A stretch of 64,000 bases of DNA from Cryobacterium sp. Y57. Its GTDB lineage: Bacteria > Actinomycetota > Actinomycetes > Actinomycetales > Microbacteriaceae. The stretch's first letter is position 1. The number at the start of each line of letters is the position of its first letter. The notes beneath the pieces were generated by a model, which saw only the letters and a program-made list of their open reading frames with translations, did no database searches and was not told where the DNA came from. A program made the position numbers and the translations under genes. The stretch is taken from NCBI RefSeq assembly GCF_002929505.1, contig NZ_PJJL01000073.1:186001-250000 (forward strand), written 5' to 3'. Positions 54,886-64,000 of this stretch are shown in pieces.

Positions 54886-55650
54886 ATGTCTGTTCTTGAG
54901 ATCAAAGACCTGCACGTCAGCGTCGAGACCGACCAAGGCACCAAGCAGATTCTGCGCGGCGTCGACCTCACTATCAATGAAGGCGAAATTCACGCCATCA
55001 TGGGCCCGAACGGTTCGGGCAAGTCCACCCTGGCGTACACGATCGCTGGCCACCCGAAATATCACGTCGAGAGCGGTTCTATTTTGCTCGACGGCGCCGA
55101 GGTGCTCAAAATGACCGTGGATGCCCGTGCGCGCGCCGGCCTGTTCCTTGCCATGCAGTACCCCGTCGAGATTCCCGGTGTGACCGTCACCAACTTCCTC
55201 CGTACGGCCAAGACTGCCATCGAGGGTGAAGCCCCGCCAATCCGCACGTGGATCAAGGACGTGCGTCAGGCCATGACCGACCTGCGCATGGACAAGGCTT
55301 TTGCCGAGCGCAACGTCAATGAAGGCTTTTCCGGCGGTGAGAAAAAGCGTAACGAGATTCTCCAGCTCGAACTGCTCAAGCCCAAGTTCGCCGTGCTCGA
55401 TGAGACCGACTCCGGTCTCGACGTTGATGCACTCAAGATCGTGTCGGAAGGTGTCAACCGCGCCAAGGCCAACACCGGCCTTGGATTGCTGCTCATCACG
55501 CACTACACGCGTATCCTGCGCTACATCCACCCGGACTTCGTGCATGTCTTCGTCAATGGCCGTATCGCCGAACAAGGCGGCCCTGAGCTCGCTGACCGCC
55601 TCGAAGACGAAGGCTACGATCGCTTTCTCGTGCCGTCGAACGTAGGCTGA
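54886..55650 (+). CDS. sufC: Fe-S cluster assembly ATPase SufC
   Basis: 254 aa ABC-type ATPase. Walker A GPNGSGKST, signature FSGGEKKRNEI, Walker B FAVLDETDSGLD, and H-loop LLITHYTRIL. Powers conformational change of SufBD. GAAGGGAAT about 8 nt before ATG 54886. Confidence 0.98.
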   Translation: MSVLEIKDLHVSVETDQGTKQILRGVDLTINEGEIHAIMGPNGSGKSTLAYTIAGHPKYHVESGSILLDGAEVLKMTVDARARAGLFLAMQYPVEIPGVTVTNFLRTAKTAIEGEAPPIRTWIKDVRQAMTDLRMDKAFAERNVNEGFSGGEKKRNEILQLELLKPKFAVLDETDSGLDVDALKIVSEGVNRAKANTGLGLLLITHYTRILRYIHPDFVHVFVNGRIAEQGGPELADRLEDEGYDRFLVPSNVG

Positions 55651-55654
55651 ACTT

Positions 55655-55984
55655 ATGGTTTCAACATTGAGTCCGGCGCGCTTCGATGAAATCGAAGAGG
55701 CTCTCAAAGACGTCATGGACCCGGAACTCGGCATCAATGTCGTCGACCTCGGGCTCATTTACGACCTCGGCTGGGACGATGAAAACAATGCGCTCATCAT
55801 CCATATGACCCTCACCTCCGCCGGCTGCCCGCTGACCGATGTGCTCGAGGAGCAGACGGCTGAGGCTTTGGATGGTGTCGTTGACCAGTTCCGCATCAAC
55901 TGGGTCTGGATGCCGCCGTGGGGTCCCGAAAAGATCACCGACGACGGTCGCGACATGATGCGTGCCCTCGGCTTCGCAATGTAA
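55655..55984 (+). CDS. MIP18/DUF59 family protein (SufT-like)
   Basis: 109 aa. Family motif DPELGINVVDLGLIYDL, and LTSAGCPLTD with a conserved Cys. MIP18-type proteins help Fe-S maturation. The last suf gene here, 4 nt after sufC. Note sufS and sufU are not in this cluster. Confidence 0.93.
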   Translation: MVSTLSPARFDEIEEALKDVMDPELGINVVDLGLIYDLGWDDENNALIIHMTLTSAGCPLTDVLEEQTAEALDGVVDQFRINWVWMPPWGPEKITDDGRDMMRALGFAM

Positions 55985-56000
55985 CTCCTGCTCGAATTGA

Positions 56001-56033
56001 AAGCCCCGTCTGCATCAGCAGGCGGGGCTTTTT
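56001..56033 (+). terminator. Terminator after the suf operon
   Basis: AAGCCCCGTCTGC / GCAGGCGGGGCTT stem (one T-G wobble) with a 4-nt loop followed by a T-run. Confidence 0.92.
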
Positions 56034-56035
56034 CG

Positions 56036-56096
56036 TGCCTGCCCTTCGCGTTGCCTGTCGTTCGCGTTGCCTGTCGCTCGTGGTGCCTGCCCTGCA
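56036..56096 (+). repeat. 16-bp tandem repeat, about 3.5 degenerate copies
   Basis: TTCGCGTTGCCTGTCG occurs exactly at 56045-56060 and 56061-56076; a third changed copy (CTCGTGGTGCCTGCCC) follows and a partial copy precedes. It lies between the suf terminator and the TetR gene. Confidence 0.8.
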
Positions 56097-56136
56097 ACCA
56101 CCTACGAGTAGATGTATGTTCCACTGATTAGATTGC

Positions 56137-56142
56137 TATGCT
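56137..56142 (+). promoter_or_regulatory. -10 element (TATGCT) before the TetR gene
   Basis: TATGCT ends 7 nt before ATG 56150. TTAG (56128-56131 region) and CTAA (56141-56144) flank it as a small inverted repeat, a possible operator. Confidence 0.4.
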
Positions 56143-56149
56143 AAATTAC

Positions 56150-56797
56150 ATGGATAGCGGGGAAAATGGCGTGGTCCGGCGGCGGGCTGCCCAGGCGGCG
56201 AGCACGCGGGCTGAGATCGTAATGGCGGCAGGAAAGTTGATGCTCGAGCGCGGGTATGTCGGCACATCGGTGTCGGCAATCGCGGGGGAGGCTGGCGTGG
56301 TGGTGCAGACCATCTACAACTCGGTGGGGTCGAAGGCCGAGCTATTGGCGGCGGTGCTCGATCGAGTCGCTGCAGAACCGGGGGCGCCGGCACTGTTATC
56401 CGGGGCCACCCGGGAACGCATTGCCGCGGCGCGCACGGCAACCGAGGTCATTCGGATTGTGGCTCGATCGAGCGCGCTGGTGAATGAGCGCACGTCGGGA
56501 ATCTTGCGCATTGTCAGCGAAGCGGCCGTGGTCGATCCCGATGTGGGGGAATTCGAGCAGAAGCGTGACGCGGCCCGGCTGCACGGCTTTGGTGAGGTGG
56601 CAACTGCACTGCGGGAGAAGCGGGGCCTGCGCGCAGGCCTGATCTATAGCGGGGGTCTGAGCGACCATGAAGCAGCGGCGGCGATGTGGGCGCTGGCCCA
56701 TCCGCACACCTTCCGCACCCTTGTCCTGTCCCTGGGATGGTCGACCGAAGCGTACCTGAACTGGCTCGAAAAATCGCTTCTGGCCGCCTTGCTCTAG
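56150..56797 (+). CDS. TetR family transcriptional regulator
   Basis: 215 aa. N-terminal helix-turn-helix (about 20-65): ISTRAEIV-like start, TSVSAIAGEAGVVVQTIYNSVGSKAELL. The C-terminal ligand domain gives no substrate. ATG 56150 is preferred (leaderless); ATG 56138 adds four residues but overlaps the -10. Target genes unknown; the ABC-F gene downstream is the nearest candidate. Confidence 0.9.
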   Translation: MDSGENGVVRRRAAQAASTRAEIVMAAGKLMLERGYVGTSVSAIAGEAGVVVQTIYNSVGSKAELLAAVLDRVAAEPGAPALLSGATRERIAAARTATEVIRIVARSSALVNERTSGILRIVSEAAVVDPDVGEFEQKRDAARLHGFGEVATALREKRGLRAGLIYSGGLSDHEAAAAMWALAHPHTFRTLVLSLGWSTEAYLNWLEKSLLAALL

Positions 56798-56904
56798 GCG
56801 CCCATGTGCCGAGCACAGCCTGAAGGCAAATATACTAGTGAGTTGGACCGCTTTGGCCCACCCACACCTCACATCCGTAAACACACCTCGAATGGACTAT
56901 TGCT

Positions 56905-58503
56905 GTGCTCAACGTGCAAGATCTCGAAATCCGCGTTGGAGCCCGCGTGCTCATGGAGGGCGTCAACTTCCGCGTCGCGAGCGGCGACAAGATCGGCCTC
57001 GTCGGTCGTAACGGAGCGGGCAAGACGACGCTCACGAAGACGCTCGCGGGGGAGACCAACCCGACCAAGGGTTCGATCAGCCATTCCGGTGAAATTGGCT
57101 ACCTGCCCCAGGACCCTCGTGCGGGTGACCCGACCATGCTCGCCCGCACCCGCATTCTGGACGCGCGCGGCCTCGGGACCATTGCCCTCGGCATGCAGGA
57201 GTCCAGCTTGGCCATGGCAGACCCTGATCCCAAGGTCAGCGCCGCGGCCATGAAAAAGTATGGTCGCCTCACGGACGAGTTCAACGGTTTGGGCGGTTAT
57301 TCCGCTGAGGCTGAAGCTGCATCGATCGCTAGCAACTTGAAACTGCCCGACCATATCCTCGACCAGGCACTCAGTACGCTCTCCGGTGGTCAACGTCGCC
57401 GCATCGAACTGGCCCGTATCTTGTTCTCGGCCGCCGAAATGATGATTCTCGACGAACCCACCAACCACCTCGACGCCGACTCGGTGGCCTGGCTACGCGA
57501 GTTTGTCAAGAACTACAAGGGCGGCTGCATCATCATCAGCCACGACATCGAGCTCGTCGGAGAGACGGTCAATCGCGTCTTCTACCTCGATGCGAACCGC
57601 ATGATGATCGACATTTACAACATGAACTGGAAGAACTACCTGCTGCAGCGTACGGCGGATGCCGACCGTCGTAAGAAGGAACGCTCCAACGCCGAGAAAA
57701 AGGCCTCCACCCTGCAGCTGCAGGCTGCCAGGTTCGGCGCTAAGGCCAGCAAGGCCGCCGCCGCCCACCAGATGGTTGCTCGAGCCGAGAAGCTTCTGTC
57801 CGGGCTCGACGCCGTGCGCGCCGTGGAACGCGTCGCCAAGTTGCGTTTCCCCGAGCCGGCACCGTGTGGTCGAACCCCACTGATGGCCAAGGACCTGTCC
57901 AAGAGCTACGGTTCCCTGGAAATCTTCACCGCCGTCGACCTGGCGATCGACCGCGGGTCCAAGGTTGTCATCCTCGGCCTCAACGGGGCCGGAAAGACCA
58001 CCCTCCTGCGCATGCTCGCCGGTGTCGACGAGTCTGACACCGGCTCGATCGAACCCGGGCACGGCCTACGGATCGGCTACTACGCGCAGGAACATGAAAC
58101 GATCGACGTCACGCGCAGCGTGCTTGAGAACATGGTGTCCTCCTCACCCAGCATCACCGAGATGGAAGCCCGGCGGGTACTTGGCTCGTTCCTGTTCACC
58201 GGCGACGACTCCAACAAACCGGCCGGTGTGCTCTCCGGCGGCGAGAAGACCCGTCTTGCCCTGGCCATGATCGTCGTCTCCGGCGCCAACGTGCTGCTTC
58301 TGGACGAGCCGACTAACAACCTCGACCCGGCCAGCCGCGAGGAAATTCTTGATGCTCTTGCGCACTACGCCGGTGCTGTCGTACTCGTGAGCCATGATGA
58401 GGGCGCAGTGCAGGCCCTCAATCCGGAGCGCGTGTTGATCATGCCCGAGGGTACGGAAGACCACTGGAACAAGGATTACCTCGACCTCATCGAGCTGTCC
58501 TAA
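56905..58503 (+). CDS. ABC-F family ATPase (translation factor type)
   Basis: 532 aa, two ABC domains, no membrane segments. Walker A GRNGAGKTT and GLNGAGKTT; signatures LSGGQRRRIEL and LSGGEKTRLAL; Walker B MMILDEPTNHLD and VLLLDEPTNNLD. ABC-F proteins act on ribosomes; this could be housekeeping or antibiotic protection. GTG 56905. Confidence 0.95.
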   Translation: MLNVQDLEIRVGARVLMEGVNFRVASGDKIGLVGRNGAGKTTLTKTLAGETNPTKGSISHSGEIGYLPQDPRAGDPTMLARTRILDARGLGTIALGMQESSLAMADPDPKVSAAAMKKYGRLTDEFNGLGGYSAEAEAASIASNLKLPDHILDQALSTLSGGQRRRIELARILFSAAEMMILDEPTNHLDADSVAWLREFVKNYKGGCIIISHDIELVGETVNRVFYLDANRMMIDIYNMNWKNYLLQRTADADRRKKERSNAEKKASTLQLQAARFGAKASKAAAAHQMVARAEKLLSGLDAVRAVERVAKLRFPEPAPCGRTPLMAKDLSKSYGSLEIFTAVDLAIDRGSKVVILGLNGAGKTTLLRMLAGVDESDTGSIEPGHGLRIGYYAQEHETIDVTRSVLENMVSSSPSITEMEARRVLGSFLFTGDDSNKPAGVLSGGEKTRLALAMIVVSGANVLLLDEPTNNLDPASREEILDALAHYAGAVVLVSHDEGAVQALNPERVLIMPEGTEDHWNKDYLDLIELS

Positions 58504-58556
58504 CCGATTCTCTTATTCGGCGTAGCCTCATCGGATCCGATTCACAGGAAGGGTGT

Positions 58557-59831
58557 GTGTTGACGCTCAAAAAATCACTGCGCATCGCGCTGGTATGTCT
58601 GCACACTTCACCGGGTGCTGATCCCGGTGCCGGCGATGCTGGCGGTATGAACGTCGTCGTACGACATCAAGCCGAAGCTCTTGCAGGTCTCGGTCACTCC
58701 GTGACCATTCTGACCCGCCGTTCGGCGGCTAATCAGCCGACTACGACGCAGCTCGTACCCGGTGTGACCCTGGAGTTTCTTGACGCCGGCCCGGCGACTG
58801 CACTGCACAAGGGCGACCACGAACATTGGATCGAGGAGTTTTCGACCCAGCTGGCGGCGCGACCGCCCTGGGACATTATCCACTCGCATCACTGGTTTTC
58901 CGGCATGGCCGCCTTGCCTGTGGCCAGGAAGTGGGGCGTACCGCACGTACAAAGCTTCCACAGCATCGCTGCCCACGATTTAACGCCGCTCTCAGCCGGG
59001 GAACGTGCCGAATCGCCGGGACGGATGCTCGGCGAGGCGTGGCTGGCGCGTGAATCGGATTCACTCGTCGCGATCAGTGCGTCCGAAGCGGCGACGATCA
59101 CTGGTCGACTGGGCGGTCCCGTGCACCGCACGGTCGTCGTGCCGCCCGGTGTCGACAGCAGCATGTTCTCACCGATCGTGCCGCGTGATTTGGCGGCACC
59201 AGTCGATGACCGTGGCTACGTTCTCGTCGCCGCGCGTCTGCAACCACTCAAAGGCATCGACCTGGCCATTGCAGCCGTCGCGGCCGTGCCGGCCGTCATT
59301 CGTCCGACTCTCCTGGTCGCCGGCGCAGCTTCGGCCGACTACGACGGCTACGTTGACGAATTGCGGGCGATCGCCGAGCGGGTCGGGTTCGCTGATCAGC
59401 TGGGGCTGATCGGTCCACAATCCCGGGTTGATATGACCGCCCTGTTTCGGGGCGCCCGGCTCGTGCTCGTGCCGTCTCACTCAGAAACCTACGGGCTCGT
59501 TGCTCTTGAAGCTGCCGCGAGCGGTGTGCCCGTCATCGCCGCCGCATCCGGCGGCCTCCGTGAAGCCGTAACTGACGGGGTGACCGGCCTGGTGCTGGAG
59601 TCGCGTGAACCACTGGTGTGGGCCGATGCGATCACTCATCTACTGAACGATCCACGGCGGGCGCGGCAGCTATCGTTAGCGGCGCGGGAGCACGCACTCG
59701 GCCTGAAATGGACCCGGTCGGCCGCGTCCCTGCTCGAGGTCTACCGTGGACTGCTCGCGCTCGGCGCCCACGGGGAAAAACTACGTCAGGGTTCGAACGA
59801 AAGCCCACGGCAGCGCCGCGACGTCGCCTGA
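58557..59831 (+). CDS. Glycosyltransferase family 4, MshA-like
   Basis: 424 aa GT-B fold. N-terminal LVCLHTSPGADPGAGDAGGMNVVV closely follows the MshA signature (first half shown only). MshA starts mycothiol synthesis with UDP-GlcNAc and inositol phosphate. Nucleotide-sugar site: ETYGLVALEAAASG. MshA is likely but other GT4 enzymes share this. SD AGGAAGGG before GTG 58557/TTG 58560. Confidence 0.85.
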   Translation: MLTLKKSLRIALVCLHTSPGADPGAGDAGGMNVVVRHQAEALAGLGHSVTILTRRSAANQPTTTQLVPGVTLEFLDAGPATALHKGDHEHWIEEFSTQLAARPPWDIIHSHHWFSGMAALPVARKWGVPHVQSFHSIAAHDLTPLSAGERAESPGRMLGEAWLARESDSLVAISASEAATITGRLGGPVHRTVVVPPGVDSSMFSPIVPRDLAAPVDDRGYVLVAARLQPLKGIDLAIAAVAAVPAVIRPTLLVAGAASADYDGYVDELRAIAERVGFADQLGLIGPQSRVDMTALFRGARLVLVPSHSETYGLVALEAAASGVPVIAAASGGLREAVTDGVTGLVLESREPLVWADAITHLLNDPRRARQLSLAAREHALGLKWTRSAASLLEVYRGLLALGAHGEKLRQGSNESPRQRRDVA

Positions 59832-59844
59832 CGTTTCTTTTGAC

Positions 59845-60693
59845 TTAGGTCAGTTGGTGGTCGAGCAGCGCATCTTCAATTTCTGCGTCGTCGCGCGGTT
59901 TTGCGGCCCGCTTGCGGGCACGCTCATCGGCGCGAGCGCGCTCTTCTGGATCTTCGGCATTCACGCTGCGGTATTCCTCGCGCAGGGCCCAGCCGAGGCC
60001 GATGAAGGCGAGCAGACCGAACACAAACCACTGAAAGGCGTACGAGAGGTGGGGGCCCTCATCGCGGATCGGTTTGACCACAGCGATCGGGCGTTTCTCG
60101 TTCGGCGCGGGACTTTCCGAGTCCATGAGGCCGTATGCTCCGGTGTAGGTCGGCGCGTTGAGCCGCTCGGCGATAGAGGTGAGGTTGATCGTTGCCACTT
60201 GGTTACCGCTCGCCGTGCGACCGGGGAGGTCGGGTTCGGTAGCTTTGAGCCGAGCTACGACGGTGACGGTTCCGCTCGGCGGTGCCGGGACGGTGTCGGG
60301 AGCATCCTGCTCCTGGCCGGTCGGCAGCCAACCGCGGTTGACGATGAAAATCGTGCCATCGGAAAGCCGTAGCGGCGTCAGCACCTCAAAGCCCGGGTTG
60401 ACGTTGAGGGGGCGGTTGCGCGCGAGCATTTCCTCGTCTATGAGGTAGGTGCCGGTGAGCTTCACCGGCATCCATTTCTGGGAGTCGTCGAAGGACGTCA
60501 GGTCGGGGAGCGCTTCGACGACGGGAACAGGGCTCGAGTCAAAGTTGGATTCAATCTTGAACAGCTCGGTGAGGGCTTCATCACGACGGGCGAGTTGCCA
60601 GACGCCGAGTCCGGAACACACCGCGGCGAAGAGAATGGCGAGTACCAGATACCCTGCCCAGCGCCGACTGAAGGCGAACTGCCAGCCCGTCAT
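59845..60693 (-). CDS. SURF1 family protein (cytochrome oxidase assembly)
   Basis: 282 aa with one membrane segment at each end (about 11-33 and 215-235). Family features GVWQLARRDE, VNRGWLP and the C-terminal LSYAFQWFVFGLLAFIG. A charged tail rich in Glu, Arg and Ala follows. Helps assemble cytochrome oxidase; heme A synthases are elsewhere in this window. Overlaps the upstream small gene by ATGA. Confidence 0.93.
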   Translation of the reverse strand: MTGWQFAFSRRWAGYLVLAILFAAVCSGLGVWQLARRDEALTELFKIESNFDSSPVPVVEALPDLTSFDDSQKWMPVKLTGTYLIDEEMLARNRPLNVNPGFEVLTPLRLSDGTIFIVNRGWLPTGQEQDAPDTVPAPPSGTVTVVARLKATEPDLPGRTASGNQVATINLTSIAERLNAPTYTGAYGLMDSESPAPNEKRPIAVVKPIRDEGPHLSYAFQWFVFGLLAFIGLGWALREEYRSVNAEDPEERARADERARKRAAKPRDDAEIEDALLDHQLT

Positions 60694-60932
60694 TGCGCAT
60701 CTCCAGCGCGCTCTGGCCCGACGAGCGCAAGCGGGCTCACGGCGAGCGGAAAATCACGGGCGGTGAGAAATTCACGCAGGTAGTCGACATGGTCGTCGCA
60801 GGCCAACCAGGTTTTGACGCGGTCAGTCGAGTGGATGCGCGGGTTGCGCCAATCCAGACGCCACTGACCCACATTTCGGCAGTCTGCGCGTGAGCAGGTT
60901 GACGTGTGCATGGGCGCGCCCAGTCCGATCAT
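60690..60932 (-). CDS. Small Cys/His protein between DUF3099 and SURF1 genes
   Basis: 80 aa from ATG 60932 (71+ residues from ATG 60911). Contains C-x4-C and a later C-x2-H (TCSRADCRN; LACDDHVDYL), which could bind a metal. Trp-rich centre QWRLDWRNP. I cannot name the family with certainty. Its stop overlaps the SURF1 ATG (ATGA), so the two are coupled. Confidence 0.75.
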   Translation of the reverse strand: MIGLGAPMHTSTCSRADCRNVGQWRLDWRNPRIHSTDRVKTWLACDDHVDYLREFLTARDFPLAVSPLALVGPERAGDAQ

Positions 60933-60961
60933 CGGACCGAACCGAGCGGCCGCGCGGTCAA

Positions 60962-61240
60962 TTACCGAACCTCGTCGTCGGTGTTGCGGAACGTCGCGAC
61001 GGTACCGGGCCGTAAAACTTCGGCTCCGCGCGGCGCGACCTGCACGTTCGCAACCACGACCGCGAAGTAGGGAAGCACGATCGCACCGATGGCGCAGAGG
61101 AGAAGCCACCAACCCTGCACAAACAGCATCAGCACAATGCACACGATACGAATACCCATCGCAATGGAGTACTTGATCATCCGGTTGCGTCGTTCAACCT
61201 CCGGAGAGGCGGGGAGCGAAGTGATCGACTGCTGCTTCAT
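60962..61240 (-). CDS. DUF3099 family membrane protein
   Basis: 92 aa with two membrane helices (about 26-65), typical DUF3099: SITSLPASPEVERRNRMIKY and GTVATF near the end. Unknown function. First gene of the run towards SURF1. Confidence 0.88.
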   Translation of the reverse strand: MKQQSITSLPASPEVERRNRMIKYSIAMGIRIVCIVLMLFVQGWWLLLCAIGAIVLPYFAVVVANVQVAPRGAEVLRPGTVATFRNTDDEVR

Positions 61241-61408
61241 GGGTCCGTCGGGTTCGTCATCGGGTTAGTCAGCGGGGAATAGTCCACTGCTACCAGCCTA
61301 CGACTGTGTGGCGTGATTCTTGCACGCCTTAAACTTGAATCTGCCGGGTATTTTGTAAAAGTCTTTACCGGCAGCCCACAGCTGAGTGAACAACAGAAGA
61401 GGAACTTT

Positions 61409-62119
61409 ATGACAACGGCTCGAACAGTGCTCGTTACCGGCGGTAACCGCGGCATCGGTTTTGCCATCGCGGAGGAATTTCTCGCCCAGGGCCATCGCGT
61501 TGCTGTGACTTCGCGGTCTGGACACGGACCGGCCGGTAGCCTCACCGTGCGCGCCGACGTGACCGACGCCGCGTCGATCGACGCCGCGTATACCGAGATT
61601 GAGGCGACATACGGTCCGGTTGAGGTCGTCGTTGCGAACGCCGGAATCACCCGCGACACCCTGCTCATGCGCATGTCCGATGATGATTTCACGTCGGTGA
61701 TCGACACGAACCTTAACGGGGCCTTCCGCGTGGTCAAAAGGGCGAGCAAAGGCATGCTCAAAGCCCGTTTCGGTCGTATCGTGTTGATTTCCAGCGTGGT
61801 CGGACTGTATGGGTCACCGGGACAGGTGAATTATTCGGCATCGAAGAGTGGACTGATCGGCCTGGCCCGCTCGATCACACGCGAGCTCGGTGCTCGCGGC
61901 ATTACCGCCAACGTCATCGCTCCAGGTTTTATCGAAACCGACATGACCGCTGCTCTTCCCGAAAAGCAGCAGGCAGACTACAAGCGCAACATCCCAGCCG
62001 GCCGTTTTGCCACTCCATTAGAAGTTGCTCGCGCTGTCACGTGGCTGGCCAGTGACGACGCCGGCTACATTTCCGGTGCCGTTATTCCCGTCGATGGCGG
62101 CCTGGGAATGGGCCACTGA
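61409..62119 (+). CDS. fabG: SDR-family 3-oxoacyl-ACP reductase
   Basis: 236 aa. Cofactor motif TGGNRGIGFAIA, NAG motif VVANAGIT, and catalytic S-Y-x3-K in SSVVGLYG ... NYSASKSG. AGAGGAA lies 6 nt before ATG 61409. A FabG assignment is likely from the sequence style; other SDR substrates are possible since no fab cluster is nearby. Confidence 0.88.
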   Translation: MTTARTVLVTGGNRGIGFAIAEEFLAQGHRVAVTSRSGHGPAGSLTVRADVTDAASIDAAYTEIEATYGPVEVVVANAGITRDTLLMRMSDDDFTSVIDTNLNGAFRVVKRASKGMLKARFGRIVLISSVVGLYGSPGQVNYSASKSGLIGLARSITRELGARGITANVIAPGFIETDMTAALPEKQQADYKRNIPAGRFATPLEVARAVTWLASDDAGYISGAVIPVDGGLGMGH

Positions 62120-62146
62120 ACAAGCAGCCGGGAGGCACGCACCTCG

Positions 62147-62800
62147 TCAGCCGCGCAGGCCAAGCAACGGCAGCACCTGGCTGAGGTCGCAGCGGTCGAT
62201 CACGAGGTCGGCCGCACGCTTGACCTGTGGCTTGGCGTTGAACGCGACGGCGAGGCCGGCGGCATCCATCATGCGCAGGTCGTTGGCGCCATCGCCGACT
62301 GCGACCGTCTGCGACTGGGCGATACGTTCCTGAGCCGCCCATTCGCGTAGGGCGACTGCTTTGGCCTCGGCGTCGATGATCGGTCCGAGGACCCGCCCGG
62401 TCAGGCGGCCGGCTTCGACTTCAAGTCGGTTGGCCCGCCAATGGTCGACTTTGAGGTCGGCTGCGAGGGGATCGAGCAATTCGTGAAAGCCGCCGGACAC
62501 GACGCCCACGAGGCCCCCGGCGGCATGAATGCCGGCAATGAGCTCCTCCACCCCCTCGGTCGGGCGGATGCGCTGCCCCACCTCGGTGAAAACGGAGTCG
62601 GGCAGTCCCGCCAGAGTCAAAACTCGCTCGCGCAGGCTGTCGGCGAAATCAAGTTCACCGCGCATGGCGCGCTCGGTCACGTTGGCGACGAGATCTCGCG
62701 AGCCGGCGGCATCCGCCAGCAGCTCGATCACTTCATCCTGAATCAAAGTCGAGTCTGCATCGAGCACGACCAGAAAGCGTGGTGCAGTTGCGAGGATCAC
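62147..62800 (-). CDS. serB: Phosphoserine phosphatase
   Basis: 217 aa HAD-family enzyme, last step of serine synthesis. Motif [27 protein letters not shown], and motif [15 protein letters not shown]. No ACT domain, the short form. GTG overlaps the glgC stop by four nt. Confidence 0.95.
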   Translation of the reverse strand: MILATAPRFLVVLDADSTLIQDEVIELLADAAGSRDLVANVTERAMRGELDFADSLRERVLTLAGLPDSVFTEVGQRIRPTEGVEELIAGIHAAGGLVGVVSGGFHELLDPLAADLKVDHWRANRLEVEAGRLTGRVLGPIIDAEAKAVALREWAAQERIAQSQTVAVGDGANDLRMMDAAGLAVAFNAKPQVKRAADLVIDRCDLSQVLPLLGLRG

Positions 62801-64000
62801 GGAGTAACGAACACCCCCTTACCGACGACGGTGATACCGGATTCGGTCACACTGAAACCGCGCGCGAGGTCGCGATCACGATCGACACCGACCATGGCGC
62901 CAGCCGTGACGATGACTTCCTTGTCGAGAATGGCACGACGCACGATCGCATTGGGCCGAATCTGTACCCGGTCAAACACGATCGAGTCGATGACTTCGCA
63001 GGCCGACCCGATCGAGGTCCAAGGTCCCAGAACGCTGCGCTCGATGTGGGCGCCGGAAATGACGCAACCCAGCGACACAATGGAGTCGATCATGGTGCCG
63101 AGAGCTCCCTTGCCGTCGCGCACGAATTTAGCCGGCGGCGAGTTCAACTGCATGCTGAATATCGGCCATTCGTGGTTGTACAGGTTGAACACGGGCAGCG
63201 CCGAAATAAGATCCTGGTGGGCCTCGAAGAACGAGTCGATCGTTCCCACATCGCGCCAGTAGTACCGATCGCGATCGGTTGATCCCGGCACCACATTGCG
63301 CTGGAGGTCGTATACACCGACTTCGCCGCGGGAGACAAAATCGGGAATGATGTCACCGCCCATGTCGTGGCTCGAATCGGTACGCTCACCATCGCGCAGC
63401 ACCGCCTCGATCAGAGCGTCGGTGTTGAAGACGTAATTACCCATCGATGCGAACACCTCATGGGGGGCGTCGGCAAGCCCGACGGCATCCTTGGGCTTCT
63501 CACGAAAATCGGAGATCCGCTCAGGTGTGGCGGTATCCACTTCAATGACGCCAAACTGGTCGGCCAAGCCGATAGGCTGGCGAATCGCGGCGACCGTGGC
63601 CGACAGGCCGGAGGCGATGTGTGCGTCGATCATCTGGCTGAAATCCATGCGATAGACGTGGTCGGCACCCACGACGACAACGATGTCGGGTTTCTCGTCA
63701 TGAATGAGATTCAGGCTCTGCAAAATCGCGTCAGCCGAGCCGCTGAACCAACGCTTGCCGAGACGCTGCTGAGCGGGCACGGAGGCGATGTACGAGTTGG
63801 ACAATCCACCGGACATATGCCAAGTCTGAGAGACGTGACGGTCGAGACTATGTGATTTGTATTGGGTCAACACAACGACCTGGGTGAGGCCCGAATTGAT
63901 CAGGTTGGACAGGGCGAAATCCACCAAGCGGTAATGCCCCCCAAAGGGGACCGCTGGCTTGGCCCGGTCCTCGGTCAGCGGCATCAGCCGTTTTCCCTCA
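62797..64000 (-). CDS. glgC: Glucose-1-phosphate adenylyltransferase (cut by window end)
   Basis: Open from beyond the window end to the stop at 62797; about 400 residues seen, ending before the true N-terminus. [21 protein letters not shown] (first 20 only) and [15 protein letters not shown] are the nucleotide-sugar motif of GlgC; RIDFSQMID-like region ([11 protein letters not shown]) and the left-handed helix at the C-terminus follow. Makes ADP-glucose for glycogen. serB overlaps its end. Confidence 0.96.
   Translation of the reverse strand, partial: EGKRLMPLTEDRAKPAVPFGGHYRLVDFALSNLINSGLTQVVVLTQYKSHSLDRHVSQTWHMSGGLSNSYIASVPAQQRLGKRWFSGSADAILQSLNLIHDEKPDIVVVVGADHVYRMDFSQMIDAHIASGLSATVAAIRQPIGLADQFGVIEVDTATPERISDFREKPKDAVGLADAPHEVFASMGNYVFNTDALIEAVLRDGERTDSSHDMGGDIIPDFVSRGEVGVYDLQRNVVPGSTDRDRYYWRDVGTIDSFFEAHQDLISALPVFNLYNHEWPIFSMQLNSPPAKFVRDGKGALGTMIDSIVSLGCVISGAHIERSVLGPWTSIGSACEVIDSIVFDRVQIRPNAIVRRAILDKEVIVTAGAMVGVDRDRDLARGFSVTESGITVVGKGVFVTP

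Overview
The window is chromosomal DNA from a high-GC Gram-positive bacterium of the Actinomycetota, most likely family Microbacteriaceae (a Cryobacterium-like organism is my best guess from protein style; I could not run a search). The supporting markers are RbpA, WhiA, OpcA, an ANTAR-type response regulator, an MshA-like glycosyltransferase, a tRNA gene without an encoded CCA end, and SufBD/Rieske/SufC order. Almost all of it is core, densely packed and mostly operonic. I see no insertion sequence, prophage, CRISPR array or attachment site.

Layout. 1-9266 (+): end of trpA, lgt, gltB-gltD (glutamate synthase), pyk. 9485-9567 (-): tRNA-Leu(CAA). 9606-18746: pdtaR-type regulator, a very large nuclease-helicase fusion (TM0106/RecB type), a convergent hotdog thioesterase, polA, a DUF885 metallopeptidase-like protein. 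18909-22706 (+): a membrane/copper module resembling NnrS plus a membrane-anchored NirK-type nitrite reductase; both genes are broken as written, one by an 8-bp tandem-repeat frameshift and one by an in-frame TAA. 22914-28183: rpsA, a shortened response regulator, coaE, uvrB. 28557-35359: uvrA-uvrC-rapZ-whiA. 35484-40107: sodA, then gap-pgk-tpiA-secG-rbpA. 40209-48557 (-): an uninterrupted pentose-phosphate run tkt-tal-pgi-zwf-opcA-pgl facing the glycolytic run. 48882-51513: ctaB (heme O synthase), an unknown protein, ctaA (heme A synthase). 51824-55984 (+): sufB-sufD-Rieske-sufC-DUF59. 56150-59831 (+): TetR regulator, ABC-F ATPase, MshA-like glycosyltransferase. 59845-61240 (-): DUF3099, small Cys/His protein, SURF1. 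61409-64000: fabG-like reductase, serB, and the start-side part of glgC, cut by the window end.

How it fits together: central carbon (gap/pgk/tpiA/pyk, tkt/tal/pgi/zwf/opcA/pgl, glgC), nitrogen assimilation (gltBD), excision repair (uvrABC, polA, the nuclease-helicase), and aerobic respiration assembly (ctaA, ctaB, SURF1, Fe-S assembly by Suf, SodA). The oddities worth attention are the damaged nitrite/NO module, the 8-bp repeat that could act as a frame switch, a recurring -10 hexamer placed 6-7 nt before start codons (leaderless transcripts), the shortened receiver protein, and several short intergenic repeats.
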